Source: Candidatus Hodarchaeota archaeon (GTDB lineage: Archaea > Asgardarchaeota > Heimdallarchaeia > Hodarchaeales > Hodarchaeaceae). From it: a stretch of DNA of 64,000 nt. Below are positions 45,067 to 54,270 of the stretch, one piece after another (the stretch's first letter is position 1; the number at the start of each line of letters is the position of its first letter). The stretch is taken from NCBI GenBank assembly GCA_016840285.1, contig JAEOSR010000038.1, positions 62,001-126,000 of the forward strand, in the 5' to 3' direction. Position numbers and translations under genes: made by a program. The notes beneath the pieces were generated by a model. The model saw only the letters and a program-made list of their open reading frames with translations. It was not told the origin of the DNA and did no database searches.

Positions 45067-46281
45067 ATGAGAAACTTTGCTAGTTCAGCAGATCGTAATG
45101 TAGTATCAGTATTACTAGTGAATCTAATATGGACGGTACCATGGGGTTTAGTCCAGCCATTTATCAGCCCATATTTTTTTGAACTATCGAAAGGAGATTA
45201 CTTTCTTACAGGACTTCTGAATGGTCTGCCTTTTTTTACTATGATTTTTTCAGTCTTTATTTTTGGATGGATTGTAGATAAGATAGGATCAAAAACAGTG
45301 ATGGTGTGTGGTTTTCTTATTTTACTTGTATTTTTCTTAACTCTGATAGCTATTTCGGATCCTTTCCTTTTCTTTGTTGCTTATGTGGTAATCTATAGCT
45401 TATTGTCATGTTTCAATCCTGCGATATTAAAATATGCTAGTTTAACAGATAAAGAAGACATTTTCGGTTCTTTAATGGCATCAACATCATTAGGATATTT
45501 TTTTGGTACGGTTGTCTCGGGATTTCTCTTTGAACCTTTAGGAATGAACACATTATTTTTCCTAGCACTCGTAACATGTATTTTAGGCTTAATCATGACT
45601 TTAATTTCCCATGATTTACGATCGATCCCTCAAAAAGAGCTTACCAGAAGTCATCCACTTTCAGATAGCGCGATTTCCCCTAGTATAATTTCTATCCTCT
45701 TCGATTCAAAAATTCTCATTGTTCTCTTTATAATTGCTATTCTTCATGGTTTTCAAAGTGGTTTTTCGGGCATGTTTATAACGGTCTACTTTATTCATGA
45801 ACTTAATGCTCCTGCATTGTTAATTGGGGTAGTCTTTGGAATGGCTACGTTAACTGGTACAGCAGCATCACATTTTTCTGGAAAGATTGGAGAGAAAAGA
45901 GGATTCAAGGAAGTGTTAGTCTTATGCTATCTCGGTTACTTTTGTGTATGGGGAAGTTTTATTATATCTACGAGTAATTACTTCCTCCCCGCACTTTTTT
46001 ATATGCTACCAGTTTATGTTGGCTTTTTCATTGCTGGCCCTGCTCTCGTGGCAGATCATATCTCAGAGTCTAAACGTGGTACTTTTATGGGGATTTTAGG
46101 AGCGAGTCAAAATCTTGGTTTTGCAGTCGGAACGATCCTTGGCGGTTTATTTGCAGGATTACAAGGGTCATTCCGATTTAATTTTGGAATATCTGCTTTT
46201 TTTTCCCTGATCTTGATCATAATTATTGTTCTCTTCGTTAAGAATGGAAAGGATAATAGAATCAGACTACAATCGCCATAG
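45067..46281 (+). CDS. MFS transporter
   Basis: About 404 residues with twelve predicted helices. The A motif GWIVDKIGSKTVM lies between helices 2 and 3 and the SLGYFFGT helix matches MFS N-half transporters. I choose ATG 45067; GTG 44983 would add 28 hydrophilic residues. Its 3' end overlaps the opposite gene by 15 bases. Substrate unknown; the sequence is in the drug/metabolite exporter range. Confidence 0.85.
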   Translation: MRNFASSADRNVVSVLLVNLIWTVPWGLVQPFISPYFFELSKGDYFLTGLLNGLPFFTMIFSVFIFGWIVDKIGSKTVMVCGFLILLVFFLTLIAISDPFLFFVAYVVIYSLLSCFNPAILKYASLTDKEDIFGSLMASTSLGYFFGTVVSGFLFEPLGMNTLFFLALVTCILGLIMTLISHDLRSIPQKELTRSHPLSDSAISPSIISILFDSKILIVLFIIAILHGFQSGFSGMFITVYFIHELNAPALLIGVVFGMATLTGTAASHFSGKIGEKRGFKEVLVLCYLGYFCVWGSFIISTSNYFLPALFYMLPVYVGFFIAGPALVADHISESKRGTFMGILGASQNLGFAVGTILGGLFAGLQGSFRFNFGISAFFSLILIIIIVLFVKNGKDNRIRLQSP

Positions 46282-46686
46282 CTGTTTCCAAGACACATCC
46301 TCAGTTAGTATTATTGGAATCAGAAGGATGATAGCTGTAAGTGTATCAGTCATTGCGATTAGTGTATACCCCATTTCAATTTCTGATTTTAACCATGCTA
46401 ATACAACTAGCGTTACATAACCTAAGCGTATCACGATTGACCCTACTCCTATGAAGACTAGCCTTCGAACATCTTGAGTAGCAATCAAAAGAAAGTATCC
46501 AACAAGAATCAGAAAAATCCCAATCGTTTGAGCCCAAATTATTGGTTCTGGTTTTGTTACATTTAACAGGGTTGCAGTGAGATCAGGGAAGAACAAAAGT
46601 GGTACTCCGAGCAATACATCATAGATTCCGCCAATTAAAAATGCTATCCTTAAATAACGATCATCTGAAAATCTTTTCATACTCAT
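46267..46686 (-). CDS. Small four-helix membrane protein
   Basis: 139 residues with four hydrophobic helices (IAFLIGGIYDVLLGVPLLFF, QTIGIFLILVGYFLLI, VFIGVGSIVIRLGYVTLVVLAW, TDTLTAIILLIPIIL). Conserved-looking QTIGIF loop. ATG 46686 or 46680. No family recognised, resembling small DoxX-like or DUF-type four-helix proteins. Convergent with the MFS transporter gene. Confidence 0.6.
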   Translation of the reverse strand: MSMKRFSDDRYLRIAFLIGGIYDVLLGVPLLFFPDLTATLLNVTKPEPIIWAQTIGIFLILVGYFLLIATQDVRRLVFIGVGSIVIRLGYVTLVVLAWLKSEIEMGYTLIAMTDTLTAIILLIPIILTEDVSWKQLWRL

Positions 46687-46764
46687 CCATATTACCTCTG
46701 ATTGTTAATCGACACAAAAACCAACTATAAGTAGTAATTAGTCATGAGGCTATAAAATTAATTC

Positions 46765-47000
46765 CATCAATTGAAATAGCTATTAAAGATACAGAAGTAG
46801 GAATGTATGACGATAATCTCAGAAATCTCTTCACTCTTGACTCAAAGAAGAAAAGAAAGGGTACTAAGGGAGAACAGGGAACTGGTCTTGGTCTTTTAAT
46901 CTGCGATCAATTACTATTAAAAATGGGGGGATATATCGATGTCAAAAGTAGTCGGGGAAGAGGATCGGAGTTTATAATTGCTTTACCTTTTCCACCATGA
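46765..47000 (+). pseudogene. Remnant of a histidine kinase ATPase domain
   Basis: The frame encodes only the C-terminal HATPase part: SIEIAIKDTEVGMYDDNLRNL, then KGTKGEQGTGLGLLICDQLLLKMGG and GSEFIIALPF. The G1 box DTGxGM has become DTEVGM. No kinase N terminus is upstream; a divergent membrane-protein gene occupies it. ATG 46803 could give a 65-residue product. A decayed fragment is the most likely reading. Confidence 0.6.
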
Positions 47001-47038
47001 TAATCAGTTCATTATACCGCAAAAGAATATCAGTGAAT

Positions 47039-47368
47039 TCATTCTTTCGTATGCTTTTCCAGCTTTTCAACTAATTCCTGCATTTGATCTTGGATTTCTT
47101 CATTATTGTCACCTATACTAGAGATCCTCTCCCATTCCTCAAAAGCAATACCATACATCTCTAGACGCTCCGGTAGAACCTTATTCCATTTATAGGCTCC
47201 CATCTGAAAGCTCGGTGCACCATCCATAATAATTTGAAACTCAAGCGACAATTGAAGGTATAATTTTTGTTCAGTTGGAGTTAAATCTAATTTCTTTAAG
47301 TCTGGAAAGGAACTTAAGTAAGTCGGTACATTGAAACTAATTTTTTTGGGTGCATTATCCATTGTCAT
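47039..47368 (-). CDS. Hypothetical protein, about 109 residues
   Basis: Soluble, mixed helical chain. I use ATG 47368, preceded by AAGGTG, instead of 47401. It has FNVPTYLSSFPDLKKLDLTPTEQKLYLQL and an acidic helical tail (EEIQDQMQELVEKLEKH). No family recognised. It stands alone between the kinase remnant and a divergent secreted-hydrolase gene. Confidence 0.5.
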   Translation of the reverse strand: MTMDNAPKKISFNVPTYLSSFPDLKKLDLTPTEQKLYLQLSLEFQIIMDGAPSFQMGAYKWNKVLPERLEMYGIAFEEWERISSIGDNNEEIQDQMQELVEKLEKHTKE

Positions 47369-47533
47369 TTTATGTGACACCTTAATGTATTTTCTGTTCA
47401 CAGAAATTTAAAAGAAAATCTAAACAAATTATCCGCTGATAAATCCTTGGAAAAAGAAGTAATTGATGAATTGTACCCTGAAAATTGCATTTAACGATTT
47501 TTATAAAAATAATGGGAAGATTGGGAAAATAAA

Positions 47534-48607
47534 ATGATTCAGATCAATCTAAACGGTTTTAAATGGGCGATGAACAGAAGAGTACTCCTCGTCATTTACA
47601 TCTTACTATTTTCCAGTGTTTTTTCCCAGTTGGCTTTTCGTTCGTATGCAAGAATATCAGAGGAGTCACTTACTCTCTATAACATAGAAGTAAATGAGCA
47701 AGAATTACATTACTATCTATATCTTCCTCCTCAAGAACCTGTTGGAGCAGTACTAATAATTCCTCATTTGACTGGTGATCATGAAACCTATTTAATAGGT
47801 GATTTTTGGGAACGGCCTGAAGAGAATATGTTAGAATCACCATTCGTCCAAATTGCTAGAAAGTTTGGATTAGCATTGGTTTTCGCTGAAGGAGCAGTTG
47901 GTGATTATTATGCCCCTGATAATGGTGAGATGAAAGTTTTAGCATGTATGGGAGATGCTAATACCACATTTCTTCATTTAAATAGTGATAAATGGTTCAT
48001 TTATGGATTCAGTATGGGTGGTATGGGAGCCATCACAATTTTTGTACGTCATCCTGACTTGTTTAGTGGTTTATTCTCTGGGGGGGGGATACCTGACTTC
48101 AGAGAGGAAATATTTTTGATTCATTACAGACGAACATGGCTTTCGGATGAGGTGATATTAACTGCTTCTCCTCATCATCATCTTGAAGTTCTTCAAGAAA
48201 AAGCACTCTTTCTAGCAACGGGTACAGGTGATTACATTTACCACACATATGATAATTTTTCACAACTGCTTGATGTTCATGAAATCAGGCATTACTATCA
48301 TCGTGGGAACGAAGGCCACACTTATCGGTTGCTATTCAACACAATGAATTCTACATTCAAGATGTTCTCCCAACGCATTCAGGGAACTCTCGATATCTTC
48401 TTCGAAGGATATATTTCCCCCTTACCTCCAGTTACAACATCACCAGGGACATCATTTCCACAAGCATCATCAACATCAACATTCTCTTCAAAAACATTAA
48501 TGGAAGGTTCTAAAACAACCAACTGGGGGAGTTTTGCTTCAATTATCATTGTGATGCTTTTTTCAACCTGTATATTGATGATCAAACGTAAAGCACATGA
48601 ATATTAA
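47534..48607 (+). CDS. Secreted alpha/beta hydrolase, C-terminally anchored
   Basis: 357 residues. A signal sequence follows M13 (RRVLLVIYILLFSSVFS), so ATG 47570 is an alternative start. The nucleophile elbow is GFSMGGMG and the fold resembles esterase D / PHB-depolymerase-like hydrolases (PVGAVLIIPHLTGDHETY as oxyanion strand). A histidine in RGNEGHTY probably completes the triad. A Thr/Ser-rich linker and the helix ASIIIVMLFSTCILMI with KRKAHEY anchor it outside the cell. Substrate is probably an ester of a polymer. Confidence 0.75.
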   Translation: MIQINLNGFKWAMNRRVLLVIYILLFSSVFSQLAFRSYARISEESLTLYNIEVNEQELHYYLYLPPQEPVGAVLIIPHLTGDHETYLIGDFWERPEENMLESPFVQIARKFGLALVFAEGAVGDYYAPDNGEMKVLACMGDANTTFLHLNSDKWFIYGFSMGGMGAITIFVRHPDLFSGLFSGGGIPDFREEIFLIHYRRTWLSDEVILTASPHHHLEVLQEKALFLATGTGDYIYHTYDNFSQLLDVHEIRHYYHRGNEGHTYRLLFNTMNSTFKMFSQRIQGTLDIFFEGYISPLPPVTTSPGTSFPQASSTSTFSSKTLMEGSKTTNWGSFASIIIVMLFSTCILMIKRKAHEY

Positions 48608-48833
48608 ACAAGGACCTAATGCTGAAACCTTTTATTTTGGTCAATTTAGAAGCAGGAAAATTGAATAAACAAATAACCTAGTTAAGAAATTATTTTGATC
48701 TTCTTGTACCCTTTAAAAATCATGGGATCAAGATTCTTTTGTAGATAGCTTTAACATTTTTCTCAAAAAAAGCTTTGAATGAGAATATTTAAAAATTCCA
48801 CATTTTAACCGTACTCCCAGTTATCTGAATGTC

Positions 48834-49514
48834 TTGTCACATAATGATTTGATTAAAATGTCTGGAAAAGAATTTATTGGAAGTGTTGCTGTTTCACTTC
48901 TTGCTATAGGAGCTATAACTCTTTTTATTTTGCCTCTACTCTATCCTGCTATCCAAACTGATGTTGAGGACACTGATTCGGGCATCTCAAGTCTTCAAGA
49001 GGATTTGGAAATTGCTCAATCAGATATTTCAGATCTCCAAGATGAAGCCAAAGGAATTGTTCTTCAATCTTTGTACAAGGAATTTTCAACCTCAGCTCAA
49101 ATATTAGATTCAAATACAGGATCCTATATTCCAGTACCTGATACTGAATTGGAAATCACCATTGGAGATGATTCCAAGATTGATGCAGTATTTTCAGGTA
49201 TCTATGTTTTAGGTGTATCAAACTCTCTCGATAGTGACCGTCTCAGCTTTAATATCGCATTGATTGTAGAAGATGTGGGTAACAAAACCCTTAGAATAGC
49301 TTACTACGAAGTTGGCACTTATCCTGATCATCGTGAGTTCTCATCGTCCTTTTATATCAACTATGTGACCAATAGTCTTCCTACTGGAACGTATACAGTT
49401 TCTGTCGCATGGATTTCTAATGAAGATCAGCCTGGAACGACAAACTATCTGCCTTTCACTACTCCAAATGCTAATTATACACGGTCACTGTGGATTCAAG
49501 AATTTTCAGGTTAA
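48834..49514 (+). CDS. Membrane-tethered extracellular protein
   Basis: 226 residues with one N-terminal helix (FIGSVAVSLLAIGAITLFILPLLY), a coiled-coil stalk (SSLQEDLEIAQSDISDLQDEA) and a beta-rich C domain with many aromatic strands (TGTYTVSVAWISNEDQPG). The N terminus is cytoplasmic with short basic residues, so the beta domain is outside. I do not recognise a family. It may be a stalked surface adhesin-like or binding protein. TTG/ATG 48834 fits a plain leader. Confidence 0.6.
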   Translation: MSHNDLIKMSGKEFIGSVAVSLLAIGAITLFILPLLYPAIQTDVEDTDSGISSLQEDLEIAQSDISDLQDEAKGIVLQSLYKEFSTSAQILDSNTGSYIPVPDTELEITIGDDSKIDAVFSGIYVLGVSNSLDSDRLSFNIALIVEDVGNKTLRIAYYEVGTYPDHREFSSSFYINYVTNSLPTGTYTVSVAWISNEDQPGTTNYLPFTTPNANYTRSLWIQEFSG

Positions 49515-49693
49515 AACGATTTAAAATGACCAAGATGCAATCCTCATTTTCTTTTATTCCTTAAATATCAGAATGAGTACTTACTTTAGGTACTCAGATC
49601 TCAAAAGTTCCAAAAAAGTGATCCAATAATCAAAAATATACAAAGAAGAAAAGCTCAGCTGAGTACAATAGAGTAGGTTATCGAGGTCATTTT

Positions 49694-51205
49694 TTGAAAT
49701 TTGAGTATAGTGTAAAGAAAAATCTATTGATGATTGGAATTATCCTCGTAATTCTTTTTATTCAAACAAAATCTACCTCTGGATTGATCACCTTAACTCA
49801 AAATAGATCTACTCTTTTTATCGCGGAAAATGTTGTTGATAATTCTTTAGCAATAGCTATAAACCAATCACTGAACTCTCAAGGAGATATTATTGACATT
49901 AGAATTTCTGAAGACTTGAATAATCTGTTTTTAGATCAAAATTATTTAAATATGTACTCTCGAATTATAATGATTCTAAATCGAGTGAGTACTCCCTTCA
50001 ATGAGACTATTGTAAATAATCTTGAAAATTTCATCCTAGAAGGAGGAGTTTTTTGTATTATTTCCCCTCAGATATGGCGTTTCCCGGCATCATTTCATGC
50101 TTTATCAGGATTGAATATTGGTTCTGGTCAAAAAGAATGGCCATCAGGAAATGCAACTGGAGACATAACATTAACGATAATAAATGACACATTCACTCAG
50201 AATCCTTTTCAGATTGAACAGAACTCAACCTTAAAAGTTTTAGGGAGTCTTGGTATAACCACTCCTATTGATGATTCATATACCATTGCCACTAGCCAAA
50301 ATACTCCTAATGGTAAGGCAACGATTACAGGATTTAGAAGACATGCAGGATTCGTTGTAGCTGTTCCCTTATCGCTTAATAAGTATAATTCATCATTTAC
50401 TCCATTTAATCAATTTCTAACATCAGTTCTTTCTTCTGGAATAGAATTTTCTGAAATTTCATATCCCAATTCTAGCTCTGAGATGAACAAGTCGAATGGA
50501 GAACAGTTATTACTACCATTGTTTGGCATTTCAGAGGAGACCGTTCAAACAGGAATAGTTATCGGATCTGTAGCATTTCTACTCATTGGACTAGCCTATA
50601 TAATTAGTAAATGGAGTGTGAAAACAAAAGATATCGAAATCCCCAAAGACCGTGATTGGTTTTCAATAATATTACTCACACCACTTCTATTAATTGGACA
50701 AATAATTTATCCCCCAGTTGTAAGAAGAATAGATGAATATGATGTTATAGAGAATCAATATCGTAGTAAAATAATCGATATACTTGAAGAACGAGATTTC
50801 TTGCATTTTCGTGAGTTAAAGAGGGAGTTAACCATTGGAACCTCAAGTCTTCGATGGCACCTACAGGTTTTGGAAGATTTCAGAATCATTAAGAGGAAAG
50901 TTGTAGGACAATATGAAATATTTTATTTACTGAGAAATGAACCAAATCCAGAGTTCCTAGATATTTATTTTGCAATAATATCTGGAGTAGGATTTAGAGT
51001 AGCCAAAGCGTTCAGGGAAATGAATTCATGGGATCTCAACGCGTTAACAGATTATTTAGGATCGTCCAAGGAGTCAATCAGGTATCATACCAAAAAGTTC
51101 CAGAAGATTGATCTAATAAGACCGAGAAACGATCGATTCTTTCTTAATCCTACGAAATATAAGGAATTAATTAAAGCGATTAATAGACGTAATAAAACAA
51201 ATTGA
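49694..51205 (+). CDS. Membrane-bound sensor with two winged-helix domains
   Basis: 503 residues from TTG 49694. A hydrophobic N-terminal helix (LLMIGIILVILFIQ) is followed by a 220-residue GATase-like ectodomain (TIVNNLENFILEGGVFCII), a helix at about 290-312 (GIVIGSVAFLLIGLAYII), a further hydrophobic stretch (WFSIILLTPLLLIGQIIYPPVV) and a cytoplasmic part with two winged helices: RELKRELTIGTSSLRWHLQVLE (first) and LTDYLGSSKESIRYHTKKFQ (second). This looks like a one-component transmembrane transcription regulator of archaeal type. Odd: three hydrophobic helices would leave the DNA-binding part outside, so one must be re-entrant or cleaved. Confidence 0.72.
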   Translation: MKFEYSVKKNLLMIGIILVILFIQTKSTSGLITLTQNRSTLFIAENVVDNSLAIAINQSLNSQGDIIDIRISEDLNNLFLDQNYLNMYSRIIMILNRVSTPFNETIVNNLENFILEGGVFCIISPQIWRFPASFHALSGLNIGSGQKEWPSGNATGDITLTIINDTFTQNPFQIEQNSTLKVLGSLGITTPIDDSYTIATSQNTPNGKATITGFRRHAGFVVAVPLSLNKYNSSFTPFNQFLTSVLSSGIEFSEISYPNSSSEMNKSNGEQLLLPLFGISEETVQTGIVIGSVAFLLIGLAYIISKWSVKTKDIEIPKDRDWFSIILLTPLLLIGQIIYPPVVRRIDEYDVIENQYRSKIIDILEERDFLHFRELKRELTIGTSSLRWHLQVLEDFRIIKRKVVGQYEIFYLLRNEPNPEFLDIYFAIISGVGFRVAKAFREMNSWDLNALTDYLGSSKESIRYHTKKFQKIDLIRPRNDRFFLNPTKYKELIKAINRRNKTN

Positions 51206-51388
51206 AGTATTCGATCTATTGATCAAAAATTACTCATTTATCTTCATTTGTAAAGAGGAGGAAGTCTTAATTTAATTAATCAACCCACCAAAAAAGTGTT
51301 CCTCAATTAAGTTAAATAAGACGAACTTGTATTGAATTGACCTTCATAATAGAATAATAAACGAAAAAATATAGCAATAGTGATAAAA

Positions 51389-52462
51389 ATGATAAGAAAA
51401 AATTTCGTTGTATTTTTGGTAACTCTTAGCCTTCTTGGAGTATACGTCCTAACCTCTGGTACTGGTGACTCTACCTCAATCACAGGTGGTCCTCCAGATG
51501 AACCTTGGTTAAATCCTGGTAATGGTGAAAAAGTTAACATAACAGCTGGCAGCAGAACCCAAATAAGGACTACATCTGGAAATAAGATTCAAATCTGTAC
51601 GAATGAGAGTGTTAAACTTCAGATCAATGAGTCAGAGACCAATCCTGCAGGCTCTTTACCAAACCAAACTCGGGCTGTTAATCGTTACATGCACATTGAA
51701 TTAAATAGAACTACAGCAATGAATGCAACTATGTTCAGGAACTACACTAATAATGAATTATCTGGTCTTGGGAATGTGTCAACTTTCAGATGGGCGTATT
51801 ATAACACTTCTAAGTTGCAATGGGAATATGCTCATCAAAATTGGGTTGAAGTTACATCAGATGGAGCATCTGTTTGTTGTAACACAACACATTTCAGTAT
51901 TTGGACGATTCTTACGTCAGAAATCATCGAATCTCCTGAACAGAATCCTAATCCAGGAACACCATTTGAATGCAAAAATGGAACAGGGTTTGCAGTTCAG
52001 GCTGGTAATATGTATCAGATAAAAACACAAAGTGGATTTTCTTTACAATTGAAATTAAATCAAAGTTCAGAGGTTACTGTTACAGATTACGAAGAATCTC
52101 CTAAAGAAATGAAACAAGCTAAGCATCAAATCAGGACACAAGCTTTCACTGTTGAGCTAAACAATAGTGCTCAGATCCAAGCGACTTTTTCTTATAAATT
52201 TACGAATAAGAATCAGTTAGGCATCCAAAACATGGAAAAACTTAAGTTTATGTTTTATAACGAATCTTCTAAGAACTGGGAAGCACCGAAACATCAATGG
52301 TTAGATGCTGAAACCCTTTATTGCAACACAACTCATTTTAGTCTCTGGACAATTGCAGAGGAAGAGACAACTGATAGCAGCACTACTCCTGGATTCACCA
52401 TTCTTCCAATAGTTCTTATTTTGGGTGTTCTAATATCTTTGAAAGCTAGGAAGAGAAATTAA
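51389..52462 (+). CDS. Secreted duplicated-domain surface protein with C-terminal anchor
   Basis: About 357 residues. A signal sequence (NFVVFLVTLSLLGVYVL) is followed by two copies of a beta-rich domain (about 48-175 and 200-325), each ending in CNTTHFSIWTI / CNTTHFSLWTI and each with KIQICT-like strands and cysteines. Many N-x-S/T sites suggest glycosylation. The end TPGFTILPIVLILGVLISL plus KARKRN resembles PGF-CTERM/Heimdall-type anchors. ATG 51389 (GTG 51380 alternative). A surface protein of unknown ligand. A T-rich terminator follows. Confidence 0.72.
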   Translation: MIRKNFVVFLVTLSLLGVYVLTSGTGDSTSITGGPPDEPWLNPGNGEKVNITAGSRTQIRTTSGNKIQICTNESVKLQINESETNPAGSLPNQTRAVNRYMHIELNRTTAMNATMFRNYTNNELSGLGNVSTFRWAYYNTSKLQWEYAHQNWVEVTSDGASVCCNTTHFSIWTILTSEIIESPEQNPNPGTPFECKNGTGFAVQAGNMYQIKTQSGFSLQLKLNQSSEVTVTDYEESPKEMKQAKHQIRTQAFTVELNNSAQIQATFSYKFTNKNQLGIQNMEKLKFMFYNESSKNWEAPKHQWLDAETLYCNTTHFSLWTIAEEETTDSSTTPGFTILPIVLILGVLISLKARKRN

Positions 52463-52466
52463 AAAT

Positions 52467-52497
52467 CTCCTTTTTTCTCCTTTTTTTCTTTTTAATC
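52467..52497 (+). terminator. T-rich termination tract
   Basis: CTCCTTTTTTCTCCTTTTTTTCTTTTTAATC directly follows the surface-protein gene, a classic archaeal oligo-T terminator. Confidence 0.5.
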
Positions 52498-52695
52498 TCC
52501 TTGTTAATTTTTGAAACAAATTACTTTTTGGTCGAATGCTAAATTCTTATAAATACAGATATTAGAAGAGAAATCACATTTTATGTTGATATTTTTACGG
52601 AATTAAAGTCAAAAAAATCTGATTCTCAAGTTTAAAGGTCTTTTTAAAACTTCTTAAGACAATATTTAACCTAAGATGAGTTTGAGGAATGATCC

Positions 52696-54270
52696 TTGTC
52701 AAGTGATCTTGATGTAAAATTATTCGGCCAACAAATGTGGAGTCCCTTAGATAAAAAAGAATACAGGAGTAGAATAGCAGGACTAGGTATTTTTGTTAAC
52801 GTCATTTGGGTGTTAAGTGTATTTATACGGCCAGTTATCGACCCAATTATACTGATAACTCTTGGAGGAATTGGCTTCATTATCTCCTTAGGAACCAGAC
52901 TCCAATCAAGAAGATTGAGATCTCAGACCGCAAGTGAGGTAAGTGGGGGTAGTATTGTTGGTTACGTGGTTTCTTGGTTTATTGTACACTTAGGATATCC
53001 CAATAAAACATTTCAAATAGTTCTAAATCCAGATTTAACATTTAATGTTAATCAGATTTTAATTTTCTACCTAATCCTGATTTTCGTCGTTTGGTTCGCA
53101 ATTCCAGCATCAAGAACATTAGACGAAGTGATTTTCAATCTATCCCCTCTAATTTCTTACTTTATCATCAATCTTTGGAAGTTAGCAGTTATCCTTGAAA
53201 TACTAACTCTTTTAGAAGAATTAAAAGCATTGGACCCATACGCAGATTTTATATTCTTATTCATTGGCTTTACAGAGCTTATATTACAATATGTTCGTCT
53301 AGTCAAATTACCAATAGTTGATATTATTCTAGATCCTATGCAATTGTTATTGAAGACTCTAGAAGGACCATTACACACTCTGAAATGGAGTTTCTTAGTA
53401 ATATTATTTTTAATTATTGATATTCTCCCATTAGATCTACTATCAGCAGGCTTGATAGCATTCTCTTTGACAATGGGAATAACATCATTAACAACTTCAG
53501 TATCAAAGATTGCATTAGATAGTGGAATCATCAGATCGAGAACTGATAATGTTCTCGAAGAGGGGAAGGTGATTATCCCACAAGTTTTCAATGAGCTTAA
53601 ACAGCTAGAAGCCAGTAATCTACAGGAATTTTATCGTGTTTCCGAACAGATCAGTATTAGAAAGAAAAATAAGGTTATTAATTATAATATAGGGGATTTA
53701 TTGTTAAAATTACCCTTTACTAACACATTAGAAGAAAAAGCAGGAATTTTCCTAGCAACTCTGAAGCTAAATCGAGTATCCACAACTAGAACCAGAAAGC
53801 GAATAAGAACTAAATCAAAGGTAGAAATAAAAACGAAAACTAAGACAGTAACCTTAGGTAACAGTAAAAAAAGAAAAAAAGGTAAAAATATTAACATCTC
53901 CTCCTTACAGAGAATACCATATGATGAATGGGATGGAATCATCAGAAAGAAACAAGTTGAATTAATGGATCCAACCATAATAACTTCAATGATGGGATTT
54001 GATTCACCAGAAGAATTTGAGAAGGTGGTTGAACAAGGAATAAGAAGAGCAATATCATTTCAGGAGAATATTCGTGATAGAATTCGAGGTGTTCCTGTTA
54101 CTGGAAGCAAGACCACCTCCAAAGTCGTAAAATTAAAAGATAAGCATATTGAAGTTCCTAGTGAATTCATGGAAATAATTAAGTCATCAGAAGGTCAAGA
54201 AATTGAACTGATACCTGGAAAGGAAGAATTTTTGTTTTATGCGAGAATAAAGAAGAAAGCTGATCGCTAA
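52696..54270 (+). CDS. Polytopic membrane protein with long basic cytoplasmic tail
   Basis: 524 residues from TTG 52696 (GAGGAATGATCC upstream). Eight or so helices lie in the first 270 residues, for instance IAGLGIFVNVIWVLSVF and FLVILFLIIDILPLDLLSAGL, followed by a soluble C-terminal region with a lysine/arginine-rich segment (TRKRIRTKSKVEIKTKTKT, KKRKKGKN) and a helical end. The basic stretch could bind nucleic acid or phospholipid. I recognise no transporter motif. Its last bases overlap the convergent URO-D-like gene by four. Confidence 0.6.
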   Translation: MSSDLDVKLFGQQMWSPLDKKEYRSRIAGLGIFVNVIWVLSVFIRPVIDPIILITLGGIGFIISLGTRLQSRRLRSQTASEVSGGSIVGYVVSWFIVHLGYPNKTFQIVLNPDLTFNVNQILIFYLILIFVVWFAIPASRTLDEVIFNLSPLISYFIINLWKLAVILEILTLLEELKALDPYADFIFLFIGFTELILQYVRLVKLPIVDIILDPMQLLLKTLEGPLHTLKWSFLVILFLIIDILPLDLLSAGLIAFSLTMGITSLTTSVSKIALDSGIIRSRTDNVLEEGKVIIPQVFNELKQLEASNLQEFYRVSEQISIRKKNKVINYNIGDLLLKLPFTNTLEEKAGIFLATLKLNRVSTTRTRKRIRTKSKVEIKTKTKTVTLGNSKKRKKGKNINISSLQRIPYDEWDGIIRKKQVELMDPTIITSMMGFDSPEEFEKVVEQGIRRAISFQENIRDRIRGVPVTGSKTTSKVVKLKDKHIEVPSEFMEIIKSSEGQEIELIPGKEEFLFYARIKKKADR

